DNA of 64,000 nucleotides. Origin: an uncultured Clostridia bacterium (GTDB lineage: Bacteria > Bacillota > Clostridia > Oscillospirales > Acutalibacteraceae). The notes below the pieces were generated by a model. That model did not search any database, was not told the origin of the DNA, and was given only the letters and a program-made list of their open reading frames with translations. This document shows positions 24,400 to 33,814 of this stretch, in pieces. Within the stretch, counting starts at the first letter, position 1. Each line of letters begins with the position of its first letter. The stretch is from NCBI GenBank assembly GCA_944380725.1, contig CALWIK010000020.1, positions 124,001-188,000 of the forward strand, given 5' to 3'. Both the position numbers and the translations under genes were made by a program.

Positions 24400-25476
24400 A
24401 TGTTTATTAATATTTTATTGATTATAATTTCAATATTGCTGTTTTCTTTGGTTATTTTTATTCATGAATTGGGGCACTTTGCAACAGCAAGGTGGTCTGG
24501 TGTTAAAGTTAATGAATTTGCTATTGGAATGGGACCTATAATTTTTAAAAGAAAAAAGGGAGAAACTCTTTATAGTATTAGGCTGTTTCCTATTGGTGGA
24601 TTTTGTTCTATGGAGGGAGAAGAGGCTGAAAGTGAGGATGTTAATGCTTTTGGAAAAAAATCTGTTTATAAAAGAATTTTAATTGTTGCGGCTGGAGCAC
24701 TTATGAATATAGTTTTAGCTTTTATTTTTATGATGATCATTTTAATTCAGCAACCTAAGTTCGCTTCGACTACTATAGGAAGTTTTGCAGACGAGGCCGT
24801 TACGAGTCAGACAGGCCTAAAAGTTGGAGATAAAATTAAGGCTATGGATGGATATAGCATTTCAACATTTACGGATATATCTTTTGTTATGGCTGTAAAT
24901 AAAGACTTTAAGTCTAATATTGTTGTTGAAAGAAATGGAGAGTTGGTTACTCTTAATGATGTTAAATTTGCTACAAAACAGAGTAATGATGAAAAAACTA
25001 TTATTGTTAGAGATTTTTATCTGGCTCCTGTTGATAAAAATTTATTTACTTTTGTTGCACAAACCTTCAAAGAGATATATTCTAATATTAGAATGACTTA
25101 TGCAACTGTTATTGGACTGATATCTGGAACTTTTAGTTTGAATGAAGTTTCGGGTCCTGTTGGATTAGTTTCTATGATATCTAGTGCTGCTTCAGAAGGA
25201 TTAAAAGTGAACTTTGTTGCGGCTTTGAACAATATAATTATGATGATGATGATTTTATCAGTTAATTTGGGAATTTTTAATTTATTGCCTTTGCCTGCGC
25301 TAGACGGCGGAAGGTTAGTATTTTTGATTATAGAAGCTATTAAAGGCAAACCAATAAATCCTAAATATGAAGCTTTGATCCATACTATTGGTTTTGTTTT
25401 ATTGATACTATTAATTCTCGTTGTTTCTATTAATGATATTTTTAAGCTAACCTCTGGGAAAGGAATAATGAATTAA
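24400..25476 (+). CDS. rseP: RseP/RasP-type site-2 membrane metalloprotease
   Basis: A 358-residue M50 intramembrane protease that cleaves anti-sigma factors and remnant signal peptides. The zinc motif HELGH lies in the first membrane helix (FIHELGHFATARW). A PDZ domain follows in the middle (about residues 125-210). The third zinc ligand is in NLLPLPALDGGRLVF near the C-terminus. It starts three bases after dxr, its usual neighbour in Firmicutes, and its stop is adjacent to ispG. Its activity differs from the smaller SpoIVFB-like protease at 61.5 kb. Confidence 0.95.
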   Translation: MFINILLIIISILLFSLVIFIHELGHFATARWSGVKVNEFAIGMGPIIFKRKKGETLYSIRLFPIGGFCSMEGEEAESEDVNAFGKKSVYKRILIVAAGALMNIVLAFIFMMIILIQQPKFASTTIGSFADEAVTSQTGLKVGDKIKAMDGYSISTFTDISFVMAVNKDFKSNIVVERNGELVTLNDVKFATKQSNDEKTIIVRDFYLAPVDKNLFTFVAQTFKEIYSNIRMTYATVIGLISGTFSLNEVSGPVGLVSMISSAASEGLKVNFVAALNNIIMMMMILSVNLGIFNLLPLPALDGGRLVFLIIEAIKGKPINPKYEALIHTIGFVLLILLILVVSINDIFKLTSGKGIMN

Positions 25477-26526
25477 ATGCGAAGAAGATATGCTAGAACT
25501 GTTAAAATAGGTAAAAAAAAAATTGGAGGAAGCGAAAAAATTGCAATTCAATCTATGTTAAATATTCCTTCTTTTGATATAAAAAATAATGTACGAGAAG
25601 CTATATACCTAGAAAATGCAGGTTGCGATATATTAAGAATTGCTATTCCAGATGTTGCATCTGTGAAACTTATTTATGAAATAAAGCAAAAAGTAAATAT
25701 TCCTATTGTGGCAGATATACATTTTGACTACAAGCTGGCAATTGAATCCGTTGCTGCTGGTGCAGACAAAATTAGAATAAATCCAGGGAACATCGGTGAC
25801 GAATCTAGAATAAAAAAAGTTGTGAATGTTTGTAATAATAAGACTATTCCTATTCGTATCGGTGTTAACTCTGGATCTTTAGAAAAAGATATTTTGAAAA
25901 AGTATGGACACCCAACTGCAGAAGCTCTATGTGAGAGCGCTATTTATCATATGAGATTGCTCGAAAGATTTGATTTTGACAATATTGTTTTATCTTTAAA
26001 ATCGTCAAATGTAAAGATTATGATCGATGCTTATAGACTTATTGCGAATAAATGTGACTATCCGCTCCATTTGGGAGTGACAGAGACTGGAACAAAAAAA
26101 ATCGGAATGATAAAATCTTCTATTGGTATAGGTTCTCTTTTGATCGATGGGATAGGCGACACTATCAGAGTTTCTTTAACGGCAGATCCTATAGAAGAAA
26201 TTGCTGCGGCTAGAAATATTTTAAATGCTATTAATTTGAATGACGAGGGTGTTGAAATAATTTCGTGCCCAACTTGCGGAAGAACTAAAATTGATATAAT
26301 AGATCTAACCAATAAGGTAGAAAAAGAATTAAAAAATTGCAAAAAAAATATTAAAGTAGCAGTAATGGGCTGTGTTGTTAACGGGCCTGGAGAGGCAAAA
26401 GAAGCAGACATTGGGATTGCTGGTGGAGATGGAGTAGGGTTGCTTTTTAAAAATGGTGAAATTATTAAAAAAGTTAAAGAAAAAGATATTTTAAAGGAAT
26501 TAGTAAAAGAAATAGAAAATTTGTAG
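25477..26526 (+). CDS. ispG: 4-hydroxy-3-methylbut-2-enyl diphosphate synthase
   Basis: [4Fe-4S] enzyme converting MEcPP to HMBPP in the MEP pathway. 349 residues, a normal bacterial short form. The N-terminal TIM barrel contains IAIQSMLN and VADIHFDYKLA. The iron-sulfur domain has the ligands SCPTCGRTK and, further on, VAVMGCVVNGPGEAKEADIG. ATG directly follows the rseP stop (TAAATG), so the dxr-rseP-ispG segment is tightly coupled. Confidence 0.96.
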   Translation: MRRRYARTVKIGKKKIGGSEKIAIQSMLNIPSFDIKNNVREAIYLENAGCDILRIAIPDVASVKLIYEIKQKVNIPIVADIHFDYKLAIESVAAGADKIRINPGNIGDESRIKKVVNVCNNKTIPIRIGVNSGSLEKDILKKYGHPTAEALCESAIYHMRLLERFDFDNIVLSLKSSNVKIMIDAYRLIANKCDYPLHLGVTETGTKKIGMIKSSIGIGSLLIDGIGDTIRVSLTADPIEEIAAARNILNAINLNDEGVEIISCPTCGRTKIDIIDLTNKVEKELKNCKKNIKVAVMGCVVNGPGEAKEADIGIAGGDGVGLLFKNGEIIKKVKEKDILKELVKEIENL

Positions 26527-26546
26527 GCTGAAAGAGGTTAATTGCT

Positions 26547-29500
26547 TTGAACACTTTTGGAGATTTTTTGAAAAAGTACATAGATAAAAATTTAGTTTCT
26601 AGAGAAATTTTAAGTGGTAATTTAAAATCAATAGAAATTGATTCTGAAAATAGAACTCTTTTTATGGAGGTATCTTTTTTATCTCTAGTGAGACAGGTTG
26701 ATATTTTTAAAATTGAAAAAAAATTGGAGACTTCTAGATTAAATTTAAGTCAAGCCGATATACAACCTACATTTCCTCGTGAAACTTTTTCTGCTGAGTA
26801 TTATCAAGATTTGACCTATAAAATTACTAAAAAGACAAAGAGCATAGCTGGTGTTCTTAAAGACTCTACCTCTAAACTTGAGGATGATAAGTTAATTGTT
26901 TTTTTAGCTTATGGTGGAAAAGATCTTTTAATTGAAAAAAATTTTGACAGAGAATTAAAAAAATTAATAAAAAAAGAATTTGATTTAGATTTAAATATTA
27001 TTTTTGATGGAAATCTCTCTACTGGTTGTGATTCTTCAAAGTATATTGAAAAACGTTCTATAATTATCGAGAAACAAAAAAGAGAAGAGTTAACAGAAAG
27101 AATCGAACTTTATGAGGCTAATCTTAATGAGAGGTCTGTAAATAAAAAAATAAAAAAGGTTATTTCTGTTAGAAATGATAAAAATTTATTTCCTAAAGTT
27201 TTATTACAGACAGCTGTACCTATTTATGGTGGAATTATAAAAGACGATCCAATTGATATTTCTAGCATAACACCAGATATTGGCAGTGCAACTGTTTGGG
27301 GCGATGTTTTTTTTGTAGATGGACATTTAACAAAGGATGGAACTAAAAAAATTTATTCTGTTTATATAACTGATTATACTGACTCTATTTTGATAAAAAT
27401 TATTGCTGCTAAAGAAAAATGGCATGTTTTTAATAGTATAACAAAAGGTAGTACGATATTGCTTAAGGGCGAGGTCGGGTATGATAAATACGATAGAGAA
27501 ATAAACATTCGGCCAAAAAATATTTGTTCGGCTGAAAAATTAGAAATAATGGATATAGCACCTAAAAAACGTGTTGAATTACATTTGCATACAAATATGT
27601 CTGCTATGGATGGTGTTTCTTCTGTAGAAAGTTTGATTGAACGTGCATACAATTGGGGACATAAGGCTATTGCTATAACTGATCATGGAGTTGCACAAGC
27701 ATTTCCTGATGCTATGAATACTGTAAATAAAATAAGAAAAAATGGCGGGGATATAAAAGTAATTTATGGCGTGGAGGCTTATTTTATTGATGATTTGAAT
27801 CCAAGTTTTGATGGGGATATGAAAAATTTAAAATATTATCATCAGATTATTCTTGTAAAAAATAAAATTGGATTGAAAAATTTATATAAGCTAATCTCTA
27901 AGTCTCATCTTGATTACTTTTATCGCAAACCTAGGATTCCTAAAAGCGAACTTATTAAGCATAGAGAGGGTTTATTAATTGGAAGTGCTTGTGAGGCTGG
28001 AGAAATTTTTAGAGCTGTCATAAATAAAGAAAGTCCGGAAAAACTAAGAAAAATCGCTGAATTTTATGACTATTTAGAAGTTCAACCAATTGGTAATAAC
28101 AATTTTTTAATTCGTAGTGGTTTTGCTAAAAATAAAGATGAACTGCGAGAGTTTAATAAAGTTATTGTTAATTTAGGAGAAAAACTTAATATTCCTGTTG
28201 TAGCTACTTGTGATGTTCATTTTTTGGATCCACAAGATTCTCTATATAGAACTGTTTTAATGGCTGGCCAGGGGTACGATGATGCAGAAAATCAGGCACC
28301 TCTTTTTTTTAGAACTACTGATGAAATGTTGGAGGAATTTTCATACCTTGGAAAAGAAAAAGCTTATGAAATTGTTGTTGAAAACACAAATATAATTGCT
28401 GAAAAAATAGAGAAAGTTAGTCCGATTCCGCCTGGAGTATTTCCTCCGGTTATTGAAGGTGCTGAAGAGCAACTTGTTAAACTCAGTTGGGAGAGAACAA
28501 AAAAAATTTATGGAGAACCTTTACCTAAAATTGTACATGATAGATTAGAAAAAGAATTATCGTCTATAACTAAACACGGTTTTTCAGTACTATATATGAC
28601 GGCACAAAAATTAGTTGCTGATTCGGAGGCACATGGATATTTGGTCGGTTCGCGAGGTTCGGTGGGATCTTCTTTTGTAGCTACAATGGCTGGGATATCG
28701 GAGGTTAATCCTTTATTGCCACATTATATTTGTACAAAATGTAAAAATAGTGAGTTTATTACTGACGGCAGTTATGGGTCTGGTTTTGATTTGCCCCAAA
28801 AAATTTGTCCTATATGTGGCACAGAATATAATCGTGATGGACATAATATTCCTTTTGAAACATTTTTAGGGTTTGATGGAGATAAAACCCCAGATATTGA
28901 TCTAAACTTTTCTGGTGAATATCAAAGTGAAGCCCATAGATATACGGAATCTTTATTTGGAGAAAAGAACGTTTTTAAAGCCGGGACTATTGCAACTATT
29001 GCAGAAAAAACTGGAATTGGATTCGTTAAAAAATTTGAAGAGAAAAATGGAAAAACTTTAAATAAAGCTGAAGAATTTCGTTTAGCTGAAGGATGTACTG
29101 GAATAAAAAGAACCACTGGACAACACCCTGGAGGAATGGTTGTTGTGCCAAAGGGAATGGAAATCTATGACTTTTGCCCGGTCCAAAGACCTGCTAATGA
29201 TCAAAAATCTGATAATATAACGACTCATTTTGACTTTCATTCTATTCATGACACTATTTGTAAATTGGATGAGTTGGGACATGATGTTCCTTCTATATAT
29301 AGGTATTTGGAAGATTACACAGGTATCTCTGTTATGAAGGTTTCGATGAGTGACCCTAAAGTTATGTCCCTGTTTACTTCTACAAAAGCTTTAGGGGTTA
29401 CTCCGGAAGCGATTGATTCCCAAACTGGGACATTTTCTTTGCCAGAAGTTGGTACCCATTTTGTTAGACAAATGATGATTGAGGCACAACCAAAAACTTT

Positions 29501-30320
29501 TTCAGATTTATTGCAAATTTCTGGACTATCGCATGGAACGGATGTTTGGATTGGTAATGCTAGAGATCTTATAAAAAATAAAATTTGTACAATTTCTGAA
29601 GTTATTGGAACAAGAGACAGCATTATGACCTACCTTATACAAAAAGGATTGGAACCTAAGACTGCGTTTAAAATTATGGAGATAGTTCGAAAAGGTAAGG
29701 CTAAAAAACTTTTAACACAGGAATATATAGATGAAATGAAAAGACATGGCGTTCCTGACTGGTATGTTGATTCTTGTATGAAAATAAAATATATGTTTCC
29801 AAAAGCTCATGCGGCGGCTTATATGATTTCTACTTTACGTCTTGGCTGGTATAAAGTTTATAGACCAATTGAATATTATGCGGCATATTTTACTGTTAGA
29901 AGCGAGAATTTTGACGGAGTGCTCGTTATGAATGGAAAAAATGTTGTAAAACAAGAAATGAAAAATATAAAAATGAAGGGGAATGATGCTAGCGCTAAAG
30001 AACTTGCATCTTTGGCTACTTTGCAGATTATAAATGAGATGCTTGAACGAGGAATCGAAGTTTTGCCTGTTGATTTATATAAATCGGATGCATATAAGTT
30101 TTTGGTGGAGGATGGTAAAATTAGATTGCCATTTTCTTCTCTGCCTGGAGTTGGTGAAAGTGTGGCTAAATCATTGCAGAATGCCGGAAAAAAAGGCCGA
30201 TATGTTTCTGTGGATGAAATTTTAGCAAGAACAGATGCTTCTAAAACTACCATGGAACTTATGAGTGAAATCGGTATTTTAAATGGAATTCCTAAAACAA
30301 GCCAATTGAGCTTTTTTTAA
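26547..30320 (+). CDS. polC: DNA polymerase III PolC-type alpha subunit, lacking the inserted exonuclease domain
   Basis: Replicative polymerase of low-GC Gram-positives. In order: PolC N-terminal domain, OB fold, PHP domain beginning VELHLHTNMSAMDG (about residue 343), zinc-binding region with CTKC and CPICG, catalytic palm with PDIDLNFSG (about residue 782), and tandem HhH near the C-terminus (LPGVGESVAKSLQ). It is 1257 residues, against about 1430-1460 for typical PolC. In B. subtilis PolC an ExoN domain of roughly 180 residues interrupts the PHP domain after GMEAN; here GVEAYF (about 408-413) is followed within about 20 residues by YYHQIILVKN, so that DnaQ-like proofreading insert is absent. 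TTG start with GAAAGAGG upstream. Confidence 0.96.
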   Translation: MNTFGDFLKKYIDKNLVSREILSGNLKSIEIDSENRTLFMEVSFLSLVRQVDIFKIEKKLETSRLNLSQADIQPTFPRETFSAEYYQDLTYKITKKTKSIAGVLKDSTSKLEDDKLIVFLAYGGKDLLIEKNFDRELKKLIKKEFDLDLNIIFDGNLSTGCDSSKYIEKRSIIIEKQKREELTERIELYEANLNERSVNKKIKKVISVRNDKNLFPKVLLQTAVPIYGGIIKDDPIDISSITPDIGSATVWGDVFFVDGHLTKDGTKKIYSVYITDYTDSILIKIIAAKEKWHVFNSITKGSTILLKGEVGYDKYDREINIRPKNICSAEKLEIMDIAPKKRVELHLHTNMSAMDGVSSVESLIERAYNWGHKAIAITDHGVAQAFPDAMNTVNKIRKNGGDIKVIYGVEAYFIDDLNPSFDGDMKNLKYYHQIILVKNKIGLKNLYKLISKSHLDYFYRKPRIPKSELIKHREGLLIGSACEAGEIFRAVINKESPEKLRKIAEFYDYLEVQPIGNNNFLIRSGFAKNKDELREFNKVIVNLGEKLNIPVVATCDVHFLDPQDSLYRTVLMAGQGYDDAENQAPLFFRTTDEMLEEFSYLGKEKAYEIVVENTNIIAEKIEKVSPIPPGVFPPVIEGAEEQLVKLSWERTKKIYGEPLPKIVHDRLEKELSSITKHGFSVLYMTAQKLVADSEAHGYLVGSRGSVGSSFVATMAGISEVNPLLPHYICTKCKNSEFITDGSYGSGFDLPQKICPICGTEYNRDGHNIPFETFLGFDGDKTPDIDLNFSGEYQSEAHRYTESLFGEKNVFKAGTIATIAEKTGIGFVKKFEEKNGKTLNKAEEFRLAEGCTGIKRTTGQHPGGMVVVPKGMEIYDFCPVQRPANDQKSDNITTHFDFHSIHDTICKLDELGHDVPSIYRYLEDYTGISVMKVSMSDPKVMSLFTSTKALGVTPEAIDSQTGTFSLPEVGTHFVRQMMIEAQPKTFSDLLQISGLSHGTDVWIGNARDLIKNKICTISEVIGTRDSIMTYLIQKGLEPKTAFKIMEIVRKGKAKKLLTQEYIDEMKRHGVPDWYVDSCMKIKYMFPKAHAAAYMISTLRLGWYKVYRPIEYYAAYFTVRSENFDGVLVMNGKNVVKQEMKNIKMKGNDASAKELASLATLQIINEMLERGIEVLPVDLYKSDAYKFLVEDGKIRLPFSSLPGVGESVAKSLQNAGKKGRYVSVDEILARTDASKTTMELMSEIGILNGIPKTSQLSFF

Positions 30321-30327
30321 TAAACAC

Positions 30328-30356
30328 TTGAAAAATATTGTAATTTGGGTTAAAAT
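30328..30356 (+). promoter_or_regulatory. Promoter of efp
   Basis: TTGAAA (30328-30333), 17-base spacer, TAAAAT (30351-30356). Confidence 0.6.
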
Positions 30357-30389
30357 ATTTTTGTAGATAATTTTTTGGAGGGGCCTTGC

Positions 30390-30947
30390 ATGATATCAGC
30401 TGGAGATTTTAGAAACGGTATCACCTTTGAAATGGATGGCAATGTTTATTGTATAATAGAATTTCAACATGTTAAACCCGGTAAAGGCGCTGCATTTGTT
30501 CGTACAAAAATTAGAAATGTAATTACTGGTAGCGTTGTTGATAAAACTTTTAACCCAAATGATAAATATCCTACCGCTTTTATTGACAGAAGAGATATGC
30601 AATATCTTTATAATGATGGAGATCTGTATTATTTTATGGATCTTGAAAGTTATGAGCAGATTCCTATAAATAAAAATGTTTTGAGTGATGACTTTAAGTT
30701 TGTTAAAGAAAATATTGTTTGTAAAGTTTTATATTATAAGGGAAATGTTTTTGATGTTGAACACCCATTTTTTGTTGAGCTTGAAGTTACTCAGACTGAC
30801 CCTGGATTTAAAGGAGATACGGCAACTAATGCTACCAAGCCTGCTATTCTAGAAACCGGAGCGGAAATTCGAGTTCCACTATTTATTGATCAAGGTGAAA
30901 AAATTAGAATAGATACTCGTACTGGAGAGTATATGGAACGTGCTTAA
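30390..30947 (+). CDS. efp: Elongation factor P
   Basis: Rescues ribosomes stalled at polyproline. A 185-residue three-domain protein. Domain I carries the modification loop [19 protein letters not shown], with Lys in PGKG as the tip residue, as in most Firmicutes. The C-terminal OB domain has the signature [21 protein letters not shown] start at ATG 30390 ([10 protein letters not shown]) with TTGGAGGGG upstream. No EF-P modification enzyme is visible in the window. Confidence 0.97.
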   Translation: MISAGDFRNGITFEMDGNVYCIIEFQHVKPGKGAAFVRTKIRNVITGSVVDKTFNPNDKYPTAFIDRRDMQYLYNDGDLYYFMDLESYEQIPINKNVLSDDFKFVKENIVCKVLYYKGNVFDVEHPFFVELEVTQTDPGFKGDTATNATKPAILETGAEIRVPLFIDQGEKIRIDTRTGEYMERA

Positions 30948-30970
30948 TTTTTTACTAATTTTAGCTTAGA

Positions 30971-31012
30971 ATATTTTTGCATATTTTGGCAAAAATAGTA
31001 TATATTTTTTTT
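30971..31012 (+). terminator. Probable terminator after efp
   Basis: ATTTTTGC (30973-30980) pairs with GCAAAAAT (30989-30996), then a T-rich tail from 31002. Confidence 0.55.
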
Positions 31013-31033
31013 AATTAGGAGGTTTATGATGTT

Positions 31034-31534
31034 ATGACTATTAAGGAAAAATTAGCTTATGTTAAGGGTTTGGTTGAAGGATTAGAACTTGATAAAAATA
31101 AGCCAGAAGTCAAAGTTTTATCTGAACTTGTTGATTTTTTAGATGATATTACGCAAAATGTTTCTGACTTAGAAGATGGATATGACGATTTGGCTGATAA
31201 AATAGATGAAATTGATGCGGACCTTGGATATTTGGAAGACGATTTTTATGAGGATGAATCGAATTGTAAATGTGATGAATCAGATGATGGAGTTTTTTAT
31301 GAGGTGACTTGCCCTAAGTGTAATGAAACAGTTTGTGTATCGGAGCCAATTCTTTTGGATGGCAGAATTGATTGCCCAAATTGTGGAGAAAATTTGGAAT
31401 TTGATCTGGATGGACTTTCTTTAAAAGATAAATGTGGTTGTAATTCATTCTGTGAATGTGAGCCTGAGTGTGGATGCGAACCGGGATGTGATTGCGAATC
31501 TGATAATAAATGTGAAAATGATTGCAATTGTTAG
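31034..31534 (+). CDS. CD1247-like protein with zinc ribbon and Cys-rich tail
   Basis: A 166-residue protein. The N-terminal 75 residues are a helical acidic domain (MTIKEKLAYVKGLVEGLEL, then SDLEDGYDDLADKIDEID) seen in clostridial proteins encoded next to efp and called CD1247 N-terminal domain proteins. Residues of about 90-125 form a zinc ribbon (CPKC and CPNCG). The last 35 residues are extraordinarily rich in Cys and Glu (CGC, CEC, CGC, CDC repeats), looking like a metal-binding tail. ATG 31034 overlaps the stop of a three-codon ORF (ATGATGTTATGA) that is better placed relative to AGGAGG. The function is unknown. Confidence 0.7.
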   Translation: MTIKEKLAYVKGLVEGLELDKNKPEVKVLSELVDFLDDITQNVSDLEDGYDDLADKIDEIDADLGYLEDDFYEDESNCKCDESDDGVFYEVTCPKCNETVCVSEPILLDGRIDCPNCGENLEFDLDGLSLKDKCGCNSFCECEPECGCEPGCDCESDNKCENDCNC

Positions 31535-31562
31535 AGTTTTATTATAACATTTAAAATTTTAT

Positions 31563-31592
31563 AAAAAGGCTAGTCTTTACTAGTCTTTTTTT
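31563..31592 (+). terminator. Intrinsic terminator before spoIVB
   Basis: AAAGGCTAGT pairs with ACTAGTCTTT (one G-U), loop CTTT, followed by a T run. Confidence 0.82.
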
Positions 31593-31676
31593 ATTTGGAA
31601 TTAGCGTTAACATTTAACAAAATAAAAAGTCAAAGTTATGGAAACTATAATTAGTAGGGTTGGAGGTGTAAGAATA

Positions 31677-32909
31677 TTGAAAACATTTTTTAAAAAATTA
31701 TCAATTGCTTTAACCGCTATTACTTGTTTGATTTTTTCGTTTTGTGAAGTATTGGCAGTATATTTGCCCAATAATTATAAAATTACATCAAGTTGTAACT
31801 ACAATATAAAAAAGTATTTGAATATAAATGTAAATAATGATTCTATAGTAGCACCCGTTTTAAAAGAAAATAAGACTTGCTGTTTTGATGCGAATATTTC
31901 TTTTATGAATATAATTCCTATAAAAAAAGTAAATATACAAAAAATTGAAGACGCATATGTTATACCTGGAGGGAATCCTTTTGGGGTAAAATTATTTACA
32001 AAGGGAGTTATAATTGTGGGTATATCTGAAGTAAAAACAGATGGAGGAATTTTAAATCCAGCAAAACAATCAGGCCTTCAAAAGGGAGATATAATATTAA
32101 ATGCAAATCAAAAGGAGGTAAACAGCAACGAGGATTTAATAAAAATAGTAGAAGAAAGTAATGGAGAAGAGATCTTTGCAGAAGTAATTAGAAACGGAAT
32201 AAAATATGAAACAAATATAAAACCTGCCAAAAGTGCGAACGACAATAATTATAAATTAGGTATTTGGGTTAGAGATAGCTCTGCAGGTATTGGAACGATT
32301 ACTTTTTGGGATGAAAAAACTAAAATTTTTGCAGGGCTAGGTCACGGAATATGCGACATAGATACTGGAGAATTGTTGCCACTTTCGCATGGAGATATAA
32401 TAAAAGCAAATATAAATGGAATTTCGAAGGGTGCTAAAGGTAATCCTGGAGAACTAAAAGCCTATTTTATAGAGTGTGAACCAATAGGAGTTCTTATTGA
32501 AAATAGCTATAGCGGAGTTTATGGAAAAATAGATAATAAAATAACATCTAATGAGGCACTTCCAATAGCTATGAAGCAACAAGTAAAACAAGGTAAAGCA
32601 CAAATTTTGACTACAATTTTTGCGTCTACACCAGAATATTATGACGTTGAAATTGTACACATAAACTATAATGAGAATCTTGAAAGCAAAAATATGGTGA
32701 TAAAAATAACAGATGATAAATTGTTAAGTCAAACAGGAGGAATAATTCAAGGAATGAGTGGAAGTCCTATCATACAAAACGGTATGTTGGTAGGTGCTAT
32801 TACACATGTGTTTATAAATGATCCACAGAAGGGGTATGCTATTTTTGCTGAAAATATGCTTTCTAAAGTCCAAAATTTAAACAACGCTGATTATAAAAAA
32901 ATCTCCTAA
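31677..32909 (+). CDS. spoIVB: SpoIVB signalling serine peptidase (S55)
   Basis: Forespore-secreted protease that triggers sigma-K activation by cutting SpoIVFA. It has an N-terminal signal-anchor (LTAITCLIFSFCEVLA), a PDZ domain around residues 105-190 (PFGVKLFTKGVIIVGISEV, then GLQKGDIILNANQKEV), and the S55 peptidase domain with the His in FAGLGHGICDIDTG and the nucleophile in QGMSGSPIIQNG. I start at TTG 31677 (MKTFFKKLSI) because GGAGGTG is eight bases upstream; an in-frame ATG at 31638 has no Shine-Dalgarno. spoIVB followed by spo0A is the conserved order in spore formers. Confidence 0.93.
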   Translation: MKTFFKKLSIALTAITCLIFSFCEVLAVYLPNNYKITSSCNYNIKKYLNINVNNDSIVAPVLKENKTCCFDANISFMNIIPIKKVNIQKIEDAYVIPGGNPFGVKLFTKGVIIVGISEVKTDGGILNPAKQSGLQKGDIILNANQKEVNSNEDLIKIVEESNGEEIFAEVIRNGIKYETNIKPAKSANDNNYKLGIWVRDSSAGIGTITFWDEKTKIFAGLGHGICDIDTGELLPLSHGDIIKANINGISKGAKGNPGELKAYFIECEPIGVLIENSYSGVYGKIDNKITSNEALPIAMKQQVKQGKAQILTTIFASTPEYYDVEIVHINYNENLESKNMVIKITDDKLLSQTGGIIQGMSGSPIIQNGMLVGAITHVFINDPQKGYAIFAENMLSKVQNLNNADYKKIS

Positions 32910-32962
32910 ATAATCTAAAAATTTATCGCATATAACAATTTTAATTTTTTACTTGGAAAGTA

Positions 32963-32991
32963 TTGCCATTTAATTTTATATATGGTAAGAT
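32963..32991 (+). promoter_or_regulatory. Candidate vegetative promoter of spo0A
   Basis: TTGCCA (32963-32968), 17-base spacer, TAAGAT (32986-32991). I found no convincing sigma-H promoter or 0A box in the 116-base gap. Confidence 0.4.
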
Positions 32992-33025
32992 ATGGATACG
33001 ATAAATAATAACTGGAGGAGAAACC

Positions 33026-33802
33026 ATGAGAAACATTATTAAACTACTAATTGCAGAAGAATCTGAAGAACTTAATCGAGAATCGCTCCCTATATTTAAA
33101 AATTTTGGGATGGAAAGTAAGTTTATTAAGAAAGATGGACTTTCTGTTCTAGAAGCAATTCAAAATTATAAGCCAAATGTTGTAATAATGGATCTATTTA
33201 TGCCAAAACTTGATGCTATTGGTGTTATGAAGTCTTTTCATATGGAAGATCCTAATAAACCAATTTTTTTAGTACTATCTAATTTTAACAGTCCAGTTTT
33301 AGAAAGAGAGGCATTGTCTGCGGGAGCAGCTTATTTTGTTTTGAAGCCGTTTGATGTAAACAATTTAGCAGAGAGAATTTTAGAATTAATAAATGAAATG
33401 AAAAAAATAAACACAGAACAATCTATACCAATATTAGATAAAGAAACAGGCATAGAATTTAAAGTTACAGAAATTCTTCATCAAATAGGCGTGCCTGCAC
33501 ATATTAAAGGCTATCATTATTTAAGGGATTCTATTGTGATGTCGGTAGAACATCCAGAAATAATAAATGCTGTAACCAAACAATTATATCCATCAGTGGC
33601 AAAAAGATTTTCTACAACCTCATCTAGAGTAGAAAGAGCTATTCGGCATGCAATAGAAGTTGCTTGGGATAGAGGAGACATAGATATTTTGAATTCTTAT
33701 TTTGGTTATACAATACATAATAGTAGAGGCAAACCAACAAATAGTGAATTTATAGCTATGATATCCGATAAATTACGTCTGCAAATGAAAACAGCTAGTT
33801 AA
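33026..33802 (+). CDS. spo0A: Stage 0 sporulation response regulator Spo0A
   Basis: Master regulator of sporulation entry. The receiver domain has the phosphoacceptor Asp56 (VVIMDLFMP), Ser85 at the switch position and Lys107 (VLKPFD). A linker of about 20 residues leads to the Spo0A-specific DNA-binding domain, including GVPAHIKGYHYLRDSI and the recognition helix region TSSRVERAIRHAIEVAWDRG, nearly identical to B. subtilis. Odd: the acidic Mg-binding pair, usually Asp-Asp after IA, is Glu11-Glu12 (LLIAEESEEL). Start: ATG after GGAGGAG. 258 residues, normal length. Confidence 0.97.
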   Translation: MRNIIKLLIAEESEELNRESLPIFKNFGMESKFIKKDGLSVLEAIQNYKPNVVIMDLFMPKLDAIGVMKSFHMEDPNKPIFLVLSNFNSPVLEREALSAGAAYFVLKPFDVNNLAERILELINEMKKINTEQSIPILDKETGIEFKVTEILHQIGVPAHIKGYHYLRDSIVMSVEHPEIINAVTKQLYPSVAKRFSTTSSRVERAIRHAIEVAWDRGDIDILNSYFGYTIHNSRGKPTNSEFIAMISDKLRLQMKTAS

Positions 33803-33814
33803 AAATTTTAAAAT

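Noticed and set aside
29876..30253. 125-codon open frame antisense to the polC 3' end
   Set aside because: Antisense to a strongly conserved coding region, low-complexity composition, no start signals; a shadow of polC codon use.
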